DNA from: Diploscapter coronatus | Taxonomy: Eukaryota; Nematoda; Chromadorea; Rhabditida; Rhabditidae | NCBI GenBank assembly: GCA_964036155.1 | Contig: OZ038422.1 | Coordinates: 33,193,201 to 33,257,200, forward strand | DNA: 64,000 bases | Reading direction: 5' to 3' | In this document: in pieces, positions 1-11,500 of the stretch | How the letters are laid out: every line of letters starts with the position of its first letter | Position numbering within the stretch: the stretch's first letter is position 1 | The notes under the pieces: model-generated | The model's database searches: none | What the model saw: only the letters and a program-made list of their open reading frames with translations | Told to the model about the DNA's origin: nothing | Position numbers and translations under genes: made by a program

Positions 1-2736
1 CCCAACCATGACAAACTCGTAGAACCCATTGCTGACTTCTTCACTCGCTTTGCCTTTCATCTCTTCTATCATCGATTTCAAAACGTGCGCTCTAAAAAAG
101 AGTTTAAACTTTTGAAAAAAAAACGTTCATTCAGACTTACAAGGATTTGTTATCATCATTAGACATGTGATGAGAGATAGTAGTTTAAAATTTGGTGGGA
201 TAATTCATCAAGTAAGAAATAATGCAGTTTGAGTGAGTACATTTTCGAAAATGTTGCTATTTATAATTTGTTCGCACCTCGTCACGAAATCGGACCAGGA
301 TTTCTGCATCGATTCCAGCGTGCCTTTCGTCGACACCTCGTCGTAGCGCCAGTCCAAATTCGAAGAGTCGAATCTGGAAAAGTCACCCTTTCAAAAATAA
401 AAAATACAAAAAGTCCACTTTGTTTCAAATAGGCAGAGCGGAGTGTCCGTGGCCATTTTGTATTGCGGTCGGCCGGGCATCTTTTCAATGTTAAGCAACT
501 GCGAGACGAGCTGAAACTTGAATTCGTGAAAATTATTCCGGGTAGTCGCTAAATCCTATCTTCAACATGTAAATTATAAATTTTACCTCCGGCCCCTCAT
601 TCCCCAGACCGATCTGATAGAGAATGGCGACAATGTAGCGAATCTGATGGTAGGCGAACCCGCTCGCAGAAACATTCAACTCGATCAGGTCGTACTGATT
701 CTGGGTCGACGTTGAGCCTTCAGAACCCTCCTCCGATGACGTTCGGAAGGATTCTGGCTTCACGACGACTTTCGCCTCGTAGAAATCACGAATGTACGAT
801 TTGTTGAGGCTCACCTTATCATCATCGATCTGAAAATTGAAACCTATTTTAGTCTTTATAGAAGCGATCGTTACATAAGCATTGTAAGGAAGAAAATTTT
901 GGTTTTGAAGATTTTTTGAAACATAATTAATCTTTTTTTCTAATTAAGCTAAATTGAACTCTCACCATGGCAAAATTGCGAAAGTCGTGGGTGCCAACGA
1001 GTAGGTCGCAGGCCTTTTGCATTGCCTCGACGTCCAAGGTCCGAATCGTCCTGGGGAAGGCGTACTTGTAGGCTCGGCCCGAACAAGAGTGACGAGCGGA
1101 AAAGTCCACAGGAACCGGGGCCCAGCTGAAAAGTTGATTTTGATTAAATTCTATGTTAGACTAACTGGAAATCAAATACAATTAAATGCTCGAATTATAA
1201 AATTTGTTTCAAACTCGTTAAAAGAAACTTAATTTTTCAGAAAACGAGGAATTTCAAATTTTTCGTGGAATTTAATTAAATCGACGCACGCAGTGATGCG
1301 AATTTCCCGGGGCAAAACGCCGTTGAGCATGCGGACGAAGTTGAGCTCGTCCTTTCGCGGATACGCGTCGCGGACCGCCTGCGGGGTAGAATCGGACCAG
1401 AACACGCCCTCACCATCCTTGTCATTCGATCTGAAATTGGACATTTTCAATAAAAAAGATAAGTTTCAAGAAATATTGAAATCTAAAAAAGAGGTAGCGG
1501 GAATTCATTTGTCTTGATTGTTTCAATGCCAAATTTCGAATCTTGGGAGTCAAAACAAAGAAAGAGTAAGTTCATCAAAGAAATGAGGTAAAATCGTTCA
1601 CTCCCGCATTCCTCGCGCGTTGAAGGTCAAACGAAAAAAGTGCGCGATTTGGCTAGGTTTCAAAATAAACGGAGAAAAACTTTAATTTCCAAAGAGGGTG
1701 GTCTATTTTCAAATTTCGACTTCGAACGTAAACGAATGGGGTTTTCTGCTAGATTTCTAAAAATAGACTCGCACGATTAGTAAGTTTCACTTTTTCTGAT
1801 CAAGTCGGTTTTTTCTTCAGAAAAATTTCTATATTATTCTTCTATTCTAAATGATAGATAGATAAAGAGTGGAAGAAATGAGAGGAATATTTATAGTCAA
1901 AAATGACTTCTTTTCCAATACTATTTTCTATGAGAAGTGGAGAAATAGTGAGGGGGAAGTGAGAGAGAGTGCAGAGAAATTTCTCTAACCTGACGATGAG
2001 CGCAGCGACCTGCTTGTGCGCGGACACACCCTTGTCTGTTCGACCACAGCGAGAAATATCGCAGGCTGCAAATGAGGAGATTAGACGGGTTTTCAACAGG
2101 GCTGCTTCCAGGTACTGCAAAAACAAAATAGTTAATTAGGTAATTCCATTTACAATACAGTGATTAAGTGGTTAAATAGATAATTAGGGTAATTATAGAT
2201 AATTAAGTAACCAATTAACTTCCGAAAGATCTCGAGAGAAATTTAAACATATTTTGCAATATTGTGTTGACCAAAACGCATAACGATTTAACGAATTCAA
2301 TTGTGAGCATATAGATTCTGCGAAACGTATGCAATACTTTTGAAAGATTGCGTAATTTTGCAAAAACACACCCTTTGCCATAATTACGAAGATTTTTCGA
2401 TGATTCAGTTTCGATTGTGTGAAAATGTGAAAACCAACCGCTTCAACTGTATTTGTAGTGTTTTCCTGCTGAACTAGGCCGTCGTAGAGCCACCCGAAGT
2501 ACAAGAATTGGAGAGCGATCTTCCGCTTCGGATGAGCGTCGAAATCGAACTCCTTTTTCGCTTTCTTCACTGAAATTTACAAAATGCTTCAAAACTTTCA
2601 TAAAATAAATTCATTGTTCGAGACATCGGTAATCGGAAATTAAAATGAATGGATAAGAGATTTTACCTTCTAAATCTCCATTTGCTGAATCCATTGCAGT
2701 TCTTTTCCTTGCTCCCTGCGATCCTCCTTCTGACAT
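1..2736 (-). CDS. PUS3: tRNA pseudouridine(38/39) synthase, PUS3/DEG1 family (3' end outside window)
   Basis: TruA-fold enzyme that isomerises uridine to pseudouridine in the tRNA anticodon stem-loop. The start (ATG complement of 2734-2736) lies 2 nt after an AATTTCAG acceptor, suggesting trans-splicing. Exon 1 is 2667-2736 and exon 2 opens at 2569. Exon 2 carries the family segment IALQFLYFGWLYDGLVQQEN, followed by YLEAALLKTRL. The catalytic motif CGRTDKGVSAHKQ (near 2000-2060) holds the nucleophilic Asp. Later exons give VPVDFSARHSCSGRAYKYAF, LLVGTHDFRNFAM, SASGFAYHQIRYIVAILYQI and a C-terminal FDSSNLDWRYDEVSTKGT. The last visible exon (1 to about 95) is still open, so the C-terminus is off the window. 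It lies about 600 bp downstream of the TBC1D20 gene on the same strand, so co-transcription is possible. Family assignment is firm; exact splice sites are read by eye. Confidence 0.93.
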
Positions 2737-3347
2737 TACTGAAATTGGAAAATTATCCAAAAATCGAATAAGTTTCAACGAAGTCATAAAATCGAGAGAT
2801 ATTTTCCAGAGTTTAATAACTCAACATCTTAATTTAACCTACAAACAAAAAATCTAAAATTAATTTATTCTATCATTCTTACAAAATTCGAATCGTTGAA
2901 AATGAAATTACAAAATTCTAGCGAAATAATTCATCTAGCCCGTTTCAAGTAGGGAAACCTTGCTTTTTCTAGAAAATTATAATAATTGGTCAATTTTCTA
3001 CAGAAGATTGGCTATTTTTGAAGAATAGAACCATATCACAGGGACTTTCGTTAGTCAAATCCAAGAAATGCTGATAGAACTCTTTGGCAAGAAAATGAAA
3101 CAAAGCGACTCATTTTTACAGATTTTTCGGAATCATCAGATTCGGCCTAATTACATTCGAAATAGCACATCATTTGTACAAAATCGCATTCCAAGTTCGG
3201 GGTGTTTGTTCAAAATTGAGCCTGAAATTTGCATTTTTTCAGATGAGTTGGATTTCCCTATTTCCTGTATTTACAGGTGGCACTTTTTCTTATTTCCTAC
3301 ATCCCCTACCCTCACTATCCGCTCGTAAATACAGGAAGCCGGATTTT
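2737..3347. other. Intergenic stretch between TBC1D20 and PUS3 genes
   Basis: No convincing exon on either strand. AT-rich sequence holding one hairpin element (3261-3338). Both flanking genes are on the minus strand, so this is the 3' flank of the TBC gene and the 5' flank of the synthase gene. Confidence 0.6.
3261..3338. repeat. Foldback element, CTGTATTTAC family
   Basis: Inverted arms TTCCTGTATTTAC and GTAAATACAGGAA enclose a core that reads, on the minus strand, GCGGATAGTGAGGG then AATAAGAAAAAG. The same layout recurs at 18873-18972 and 45763-45882. Confidence 0.8.
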
Positions 3348-6332
3348 TCAGATTTGACTGACCTGATATTTGGAGAGAAGAATATATCCGGAGGCGGCGC
3401 TGAAGGCCAGGGCTCCAGCCACAACCGAGAATTTGATAGCGTATCGGGGAATCGCTGAGGCAATCGAAGTCTGAGAAGCTGGCGGGGACGAAATCTGAAA
3501 ATAGGTTTTTCATGACAACCTAAAAAAGTAGTTGCAATAATCGCATCGTTGTATGCGAAATAGTATGGGGGGAAGAGAATCTTCTCCTTAACAAATCCTA
3601 TATTATTTCGCATGCAACGAGGCGCAGCGGTGTAACTACTTTTCCAAATTTTCATTTTTTTTTTTTTTAATTTCATATTAGATTTAGTTTTATGACCTTT
3701 TCCCCATTTCAAATATTTTTTTATCAAATAAGCCTGGAACTTGTGCAGATCCAGGAGGAATTGAGTAAAAGCTTTGGCGAATTTCATAGGAAATTCATCA
3801 GTCCGTATTGAGATCTGCCCTTTTGAGATAAAATGCGTCATTTCATTTTGCATCTATCCCACGTATATTTTTGAGTATGTTTCAAACTTTGTGTTTTTAG
3901 AAATTATATTGAGTTATTGGTTCTTTACCTTCTTCAAATACTCCTCCATGTACCGGCCTTTGAGCAGCTGCGGGGACATCATTTTGGCCATGTACAGGGC
4001 GTCCGAAATGATCATCTCCAGCGGAACGTCGTCCGGCATATTCGACAACAATCGATGAATGAAAGGCATCTCTCTGGAAAAAGAAAAATGAATAACTTGA
4101 CCCCAAATATTATGAAACATTTCGAAATCATCATATTTTGCAAAGAAAATAATTTTTGGACAGCTTTCATTTTTACCTTTCGCAAGCCAGAATCTCGTTT
4201 TTTCTCCAAAGAACGATCGACGATGCGACATAGACGGGCAGAAGGGGCTGTTGCGATGCCAAAAATGCATCGAATAAGCGAACTATCTAGAAAATAAAAA
4301 GCTATTTTAAAATCGTCAGACTACAAAGTTTCAAAATTTCTGAGACTAAAGTATTTAAAAGTATATATATTTTTTTAAATCACTTCGATATTTTCTTTGA
4401 AAGATGAAAATGGAAGGAAAGTGTTCAAACGGATTAAGGACCTTTCTTTGAAAGATAAAAATACGAGTTTTTGAAACAGAATTAAAAAATAAGATTTTCG
4501 TGGAATTTTGACACGCACCTGTTGATATTTGCGAAAATCGTGGCTGAACCAGGTCAAAGGCCAGCTGAGCGCGAAAAGGCTGCCCAAATTGACGCCCCGC
4601 ATCACCGACTCCACCTGCGGCTCGACCCGGTGCAAAATCACGTACCTGAAAACGTATCCCTTCAAAAATCAACATTTTTGAAACTTTTAAAAATTAAAAA
4701 AAAATCAATATTTTCGAAATTTTGACTTTTTAAGACCCACATCAAATCGAGATCCTTCAGAACGCTGTCCTCCAGCTTTTCCAGCAAATATCGATTAAAG
4801 GGCCCGTTTTTGGCCAGCTTTTGGCAAATCTTTAACCCGTCTTTGATGCCACAAACCAGCAAAATTGTCAGACAGATATCGTGAAAACCTGAATGCTTCT
4901 TTTCTTGAAAATTTCTGTTTCAAAGAGATACCTTGATAGTAGTTGAAGTGGGGGTTCGTTTTTAGGACTCGTACTATTAGAGGAATCAGTTCATCCTGAA
5001 ACATCAAATTTTGAAGCAAACTCATTTTCAAACTTATTAATTTTCACTAGAAAAGTAAAAAAATCGAATCTGGAGAACATTTCTACTGAAAATTCGAAAT
5101 ATCGCTTTTCAGAGTTTATTTTTAATGAAATTTCACTTTTCTCCAATTTGACCAATTTGGCAACCTGGATAGTTCGTAGCTTCATAGGCTACGAAATAGT
5201 ATGGGAAGAGATATCTTCCCTACTTTGCCCTATGCCCTTAACTATAGGCTACGAAGTAACGAGTTGTTTAAAAAAAATTGCCTCAAATTTACCTGCAAAA
5301 CCTCCCTGTGTGAATCGGTGATGTTTGGAGGGAATCTGGCGAGCGTTCTGTGCACGTCAAGGGCCACTTGATTCCACTCCTTGTGCTCCCTTAGCTCGTC
5401 CAAATCCGATGATTTCACTCCGTCTACCTTCTCCTGAAGAAAAGGAACTTGATTTTCTATGTTTTAAGAAAACTTTAAAATGAATATTTCACAAAATTTC
5501 TGATTTTTCGACCTGTCTTAGTCAGTAAAAATTTAAGAAAAAAGATATAATTTATTTTTAGATATGAATGTTAAAAAGCTAAAAATAAAAAACTTACAAA
5601 TTCCTCCTCAGCCGATTTTTCGATGTTTTCCTGATTCTCGAGGGAGTTCTGATTGTTTTTCTCCTCGTCGCCAACCTCAGACAGAGCGGATTCAAAGTCC
5701 GAGTCTGAGCTGCTTCCGCTACTGCTGCTGGGCGTGTTATTCGACTCGTCCTCCTGCTCATCCCCAAGGAAGTGGTCTGCGAGGATCGGCCAAATTATCG
5801 ACCGGAACTCGTCATCGACCAGACCGCCTTGGGAAATGGCGAATTGTCGGAGATTATCTAGAAATTAAAACGTTTTAAATTAAAAATAAATAAATAGGAA
5901 ATGAGGATAAAAATCTGACCAATGTACAAATGCAGATCCTCATCCTCATGCTGCTTGAAGAATTTGGCAATAGCGACTCGTTTCAACCGCAAAGCGTGTG
6001 CTTGAGCAAGTTTGATTGGGTCCTTGATCTGGTCAAGATCCTAAATTGCTTAACTTTTATTTTTTCTTCAAAAAATAATGCTACCTCGTTAAATGGCGTC
6101 GCCACATCGCTGCAGGAAGCGACCATTGACCACTTTGAGTGGATGAAGGCGGTCGATTTTCTAAAAACAAACTGCTTATTTATATTTTAAACTAATTTTC
6201 AGGAAATTTCCTACAGTAGAAATTAATTTGTTTAATGATTTAGAAAAGTTTCAATTTCCAAAGACAAAAACACATTTTATATTAAATTTAAAATTCCAAC
6301 CTGCTAGGACTTCCCGGTTCCGACCTGGACAT
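3348..6332 (-). CDS. TBC1D20: TBC1D20-type Rab GTPase-activating protein, tail-anchored
   Basis: TBC-domain GAP; TBC1D20 proteins act on Rab1-class GTPases at the ER/early secretory pathway. The start (6330-6332, MSRSEPGSPS) lies 14 nt after a TTTCAG acceptor. An acidic, Ser-rich insert (NTPSSSSGSSSDSDFESALS) splits the N-terminal part. VALDVHRTLARFPPN matches the arginine finger region and HFNYYQGFHDICLTILL the glutamine finger. Further exons read LDLMWYVILHRVEPQVESVM and LFALSWPLTWFSHDF. The last exon encodes a hydrophobic segment (FSVVAGALAFSAASGYILL) close to the C-terminus, as in TBC1D20 tail anchoring. I end it at the TGA at 3348-3350. A good donor (CAG|GTCAGT) just before it leaves open one more short exon. 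A foldback element sits in the intron at 3528-3640 and another at 5172-5258. Confidence 0.92.
3528..3640. repeat. Foldback element with GAAATAGTATG core
   Basis: Arms AGTAGTTGCA and TGTAACTACT; inner arms GTATGCGAAATA and TATTTCGCATGC. The core GAAATAGTATGGGGGGAAGA is shared with 5172-5258 and 29961-30050. In an intron of the TBC gene. Confidence 0.75.
5172..5258. repeat. Foldback element with GAAATAGTATG core
   Basis: Arms TTCATAGGCTACGAA and CTATAGGCTACGAAG enclose a core with GAAATAGTATGGGAAGAG and CCCTTAACTAT. The element at 29961-30050 is the same sequence in the opposite orientation. Confidence 0.78.
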
Positions 6333-6533
6333 AGCGTTGATTGGGTCTGAAATTTCCAAAAATTAAAAATTTCGAAATTCCGGAAAGCAAGCTGAAAAAT
6401 TGACGTCAGTTAAACAATCGGCCTGATTTCCCGCCGACGCGTTTTCTTTCCGTTTACGCTCTAAACTCTCTCGCTCAAATGAGATTATTTTTTTTTTCTA
6501 ACTGGAATTTTATTTTAAATTTTTTTGTAGAGA

Positions 6534-7874
6534 ATGAGCGCATCTCAAGCTTTGAAGGGGGTGGGTCGATTGACGAACCTTCAATTCTACTTCGACATTA
6601 ATTGCCCGAATTCCTGGAGAGCTATCAAGGTTCGATTTATTTCGATTTGTTTATTTTCAACCAGTATTTGTATTGTTTATTTTAGTACTTCGAGACGCGC
6701 CCCGATTTGAATGGCCTGATCGATTACATTCCCGCGTACACCTTCCGGATCTACCTCTACAAGAATGGTCTGGCCAACAGTCAGCGGCCTAAGTTTCAGG
6801 GAATCGGTGCGTTTTTTGTTGTTTGTGAAAAATTGACTTAAAGACTCGATAAAATAAATATTTTTCCTGCCTATTTTGAAATTTTTCATTTAAAAGAAAT
6901 AATTTTCGTTTTTAATATTATTTTCCAGGTGCGATCAAATTTATCAAGTGGTCTGAGGAATGCTACAGGTTTAACAAGTGGAAAGAGCAGAACACCGACC
7001 CAAATGCGAGGCTCGTTGGGCCGGTCAAGCGGGACGCAGACAACAATTGGATTCCCAACCCGAAGCCGAAACTCTATTATCCGGCCCCTGAGCCAGAGCC
7101 AGAGCCTGTTCAGGAAGTGCCCGAATCCGAAACCGATCGCCTCAGCGTCAAACAAATCGAGAAACCCAGCGAAACTTCAATCATTACGGAAATTGTATGA
7201 TTTTAAAAAATCCGTTTTTCAAAATTAGCATTTTAGGAAGGCTACGCCCGTCCGAAGCGTTTCTACTGGCCCACCGTCGAGTACACCGCCCCAGAATTGA
7301 CGTATCGACTCGATAAAAATTGGCAGATCGTAAGATTTTCGAAATTATTTTCAAAAACGAATTTTTTCAGTACTATTTGACGTGGATTTTGGAGTCGGCA
7401 GCAATTTCCAGTCCGACCACATTTCTGGGACTCGTCAAAAGCGAATTTCCGGACCTCTACATGAGAGCCATCCGCCATTTGGGCACCGCTTTGTGGGAGG
7501 TAAAAAATAATTTTTTCAAGAATAAAATTTTTTGAAATACAAATTTTTAGAAGTACGACAGCATTTTCTGGGCTCCGAAATTGTGCAAGTGCGCGAGGGA
7601 AATCGGCCTTTCGTTCAGGGATACAGAGGATTTGGTGAGCCGCCTTTCGCATCCGAAATCGAGGAAATTCATCACTCAGTCCAGCGACCGGGCCATTCAA
7701 TTGGGGGTAATTAACTTCGCATAATTAGAATAATTAACTCTTTAATTAGGACCTAATTAAGTTTCAAGAGTAAACTTTCAGGCAACCTCCACTCCATTCT
7801 TCACCTTGAACTATGAAGACACAGAAGAGATGGCGCACTTTGACGATGTCAATGAATTGCCCAAGCACTTGTAA
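6534..7874 (+). CDS. Divergent kappa-class glutathione transferase / DsbA-fold thioredoxin-like protein
   Basis: Seven exons joined in frame: 6534-6629, 6686-6806, 6929-7194, 7237-7329, 7371-7499, 7551-7706, 7782-7874. The ATG follows a TTTTTTTGTAG acceptor by 3 nt. The N-terminus LTNLQFYFDINCPNSW aligns with the GST-kappa start (FYDVxSPYSW). The helical part (LGLVKSEFPDLYMRAIRHLG, then CAREIGLSFRDTEDLVSRLS) and the end (ATSTPFFTLNYED) match the family layout, including the cis-proline position. The usual SPYS active-site motif is CPNS here, a CxxS pattern closer to DsbA-type oxidoreductases. A Pro/Glu-rich insert (YYPAPEPEPEPVQEVPE) interrupts the helical domain. Substrate unknown. Fold assignment is likely; glutathione use is uncertain. 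A possible AATAAA lies at 7984-7989. Confidence 0.75.
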
Positions 7875-8595
7875 AATCAGTTAATCGTTACTAAAAACGG
7901 GTAATTAGCGAAATCACCGTAAATTGGTAGATAATTAGTTTGATTATAGCCCCAGTCGTTAGGAGTTGTTATCTGTTCGAAAGAATAAACTTTCAACAAA
8001 TTTTCATTTCAACAATTCTCGAAATAAAAGGAAAACGGGAAAACCCATTGCCCGAAAATTTGGAAAAATAGAATAACTCAAAAGAAAACGATCATTTTAG
8101 ATAGACTTCAGAGATAAATTATGATCAAAAAGTTGTTTAAGTTAGCATAAAAGTCTATGGAGAAGAGAAACTGGGAAATCCAAAAAGAAAAGAACCACAA
8201 TTTTAACAACAACAACAAAATTGGAGAATAAAATTAAATTAACGAAATGCCTAGAGGTCAGGGATTTGAAAAATCCCCTCATCTTAGTCATTTTTCGAAG
8301 AAATTAACGGAACTCCATTTCTAGAAGGCTCACGAGGATTTTGACACCGTATTTCTGACCTGCAGAAATCAAGCAGTTTCGATTTTTTCTCTCATTTCCC
8401 TAAAATTTTCTGCGCTTGACATTCTGCCTTTCTGAAACGTATCAAATCCGTGGTTTGATCTCATTTTTGAAGAAAGCATTTTTAGACGTCTACCTTGAAA
8501 ATAGACGTCAAAAAGAGAAGAGGCTGGATTACGGTATTTGGAAAATACAGTCATCTAAGGAGAGAAGAGAGATTACGGTATGCGGCGTCCTGGTT
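7875..8595. other. Convergent 3' intergenic region
   Basis: Lies between the 3' ends of the GST-kappa-like gene (plus) and the eIF3b gene (minus). A possible AATAAA for the plus gene lies at 7984-7989. I see no further exon. Two short ATTACGGTA motifs occur near 8531 and 8573. Confidence 0.6.
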
Positions 8596-11500
8596 TTACT
8601 CCTCGTCAGCGGCGACGGCTGTCTTCTCTGTGGACAGGGCCACGGTGATAGTCTCCTCAACCAAATCCTCTTCTTTCGTCTCCACTTCCAAGGCTTCTGA
8701 AACAAGTTTGAAAACTTTTTTTCGGATAAAATAATTGAATGATTCTTCCAGTAGATATTAATCGGCTGAAAAATATCAAGATAGTTGCATTTTCTTCAGA
8801 TTTTCATATAGTCCAGGCTTCTTCCCATTGAAATAGTTTCTCTTCTACTTTTTTTTTAAATGAATAATTTGAAACAGATTTTTTTCAAAAATGTGGCAAT
8901 CGTGATTTTTCGTGACTTCGCGACCAGGCGAAATAGTGTACAAAATGAGAGCATTTCTCTATCTTTCTCTAATTTTACATACTATTTCACATGGTGGCGA
9001 AGTCGTGAAGAAGCAAAATGCCCAAAAATACAAAATTTGCCCACTTTTGCCTCGGAGCTGAATCTTGGCGTCCTGTTGAGTGTTGATTTCCGCGAAAATG
9101 CGCTTGCGGATCACCTCGAACGCGTTCATGATCTTCCTGAACAAAAATAAATTATTTTCAAGCTTTCAGAAAAAGTTAAAAATTGGATAAGTTTCAGAAA
9201 ACATAAATTCTTTGCATAATTTCCCCCGTTTCCTGCTAATTTGTATAAACAAATAATAATAATATTTTAGCGGAAAAAGGAAATGAGTTTCTCGTATTAC
9301 ACAGAAACAAAATATCCGAGGTTCCGAGAATTACACTAATTATCACAACTGTCCAATTAAAATATAAAGTCAGTGAACTTTCTAAGAGTCAGAATTCCAT
9401 CTTCTCAGAGAAAAACCATGACCGTGAGTACTATTATTCAGAGGCTATTTTTTTCTTTGCAACAAAAGTACTCATTTCTGCTGTTTGGTAAAAAAAAAAG
9501 TACTCGTATCGAGTAATGTGGATGGTGGCGTACCTTCTCTTCTCGATGACCTCCTGGCTGGCCTTGTTCTTCTCCTCGTCGTCTTCCCGCTTGAACCTGT
9601 TGGAGATGGTCTTGAGATTCTTCTTGACTTCCTTCAGCTTCTGCTCAGACAACTTGACAGGCGGTCGCGGGCGCCACGAGAATTGCACCAATCGATCCAC
9701 GTTCTTTCGCAGCAACTCACGGCCCTGCAAAATTGTTTTTGTTTCTAAACAAGTCTCAAGAATATAATTTTCTATGTCACCTAATTTTGAGAAAATTCTA
9801 CGTTTCTTACCACTATTATCTAACGCGCATAAAGTAGTAAACCGATCGAAAAAGCATTTTATTTTGTGGGTTTGTTAAAACATATCTAATTTGCTGCTTA
9901 CTTGGAAAGTGTAGACTCTGTATCCCAGATCGGCGGAGTGTCGACCGCGCAGCGTGCAGCACGTGGTGAAGTAACGGCCGGTCGGGTCCCAGTAGCTCTG
10001 CAAAAAAAAAAAAATGATTTTCAAATTTTCCATCCTATATAAAAGGTCTAACATTCTTCACGAAACTCGTACATTTTCTGAAAACAGTGAAACAGATTTG
10101 AAAGTTTCGAAAATCGCTAATTTCAACTTCATTTTTACCTGAGTGAATCCGGGATGCTCGACGACGTTGGTGCGTTTGGCTTCAGACATAGTCGTATCGA
10201 CGAACATAACGTTGCCTCCGGTCGAACGGGAAGCCAGAATCGCTAGCCACTGCCCTGATGGAGACCAGGAGACCTGGAGATTCACCATTTTACATTAGAC
10301 TTTTCAGAATTCGATCCGCATGTGTGTAAAACGGGAGCCTTAGAAAATGATGAAACAGCATGGGAACGCGCGACGGTGACAATGAGAAGAAGCGAGTGTT
10401 TTTCCCCCACTTATTATCTTCGTTTTCTGTCGCCGCGCGTTTCCCCATGCTATTTCTTCTTTCTTCTCGCTATCACGTGTAACACGCTAGAAGTTGTCGC
10501 GTACCTCATTGTACTGGACGCCCGAGTCGAGTTTGCTCATGAGTTTGGGCGCGTGCGTATTGTGGTCGATGCGATACACGTGCGGCATCGCCTTCGACTG
10601 GTTACCCGTCAGCACGCAGAATTTGTCGCCTGCAAAATTCAACTTTTATCCATTTGTTTTTCGTTAAAAATAATTAGTATTTTTCTATAAAAGTTGAGAA
10701 ATTTCGGGTGTGGAGCGGATTTGTAGCAAAATTTACTAGAATTTCCCGTTAAATCTTTTTTTTTTAATACAAATCGCGCCCACATCAAAGATGCCCTGCA
10801 AAATTTCTAATTTATTTTAGAAAATATAATAAACGTCTCCGTCAATTTTCGATTTTCTATCTCTTCTCTTTTGAATTCTAGAAATTTCGATTTTTTCCTT
10901 CAATTTACTTACCATTGGGCTCCCATCCGAAGTGGATGAAGGGCTCCTTCTCGGGGAGGGGCAAATTCATGAGGGAGATCTCCTTTTTGTCCATCTCGAA
11001 TATCTCCAGGTGGCCCTGCGTACCGCCCACGTACTTGATCTCGCCGTCGCGTGTCTTGTCCTTCTTCTTGTATCTGCAAACAACTAATAAATGAGATGTG
11101 TTTCAGGAAAATCGAAAAAAAATCAAAATCATCCTTTTAGAATTAATTATTTTCAAATTTATAAATAAATTGAAAAAAACGCAATTTTCATTGCCAAATG
11201 TTTCAAGCGGTTTCTGTATCTAAATATCAAATTCGTATATTTCATGAAAATCATAATACCAAATCTCAGTTTGCTGATTGACGATATTCTCGGTTTTTAA
11301 TGAAATTGAAAATGATTATCTTTTTCTATGTTTTAAGGACAATTAATAAAAGTAGAACGGCAAACACGCGAATGAAGTAATTTACTAATTTCTAAAAACA
11401 ATTTTTTTTTAATATCTGCCGTACTAGTTTTATTAGCTTCCTTAGGAAACTTTTTGCTATGTTTCGAAAAATGCTCGTACCTCTGCGTGTAGACGCAGAG

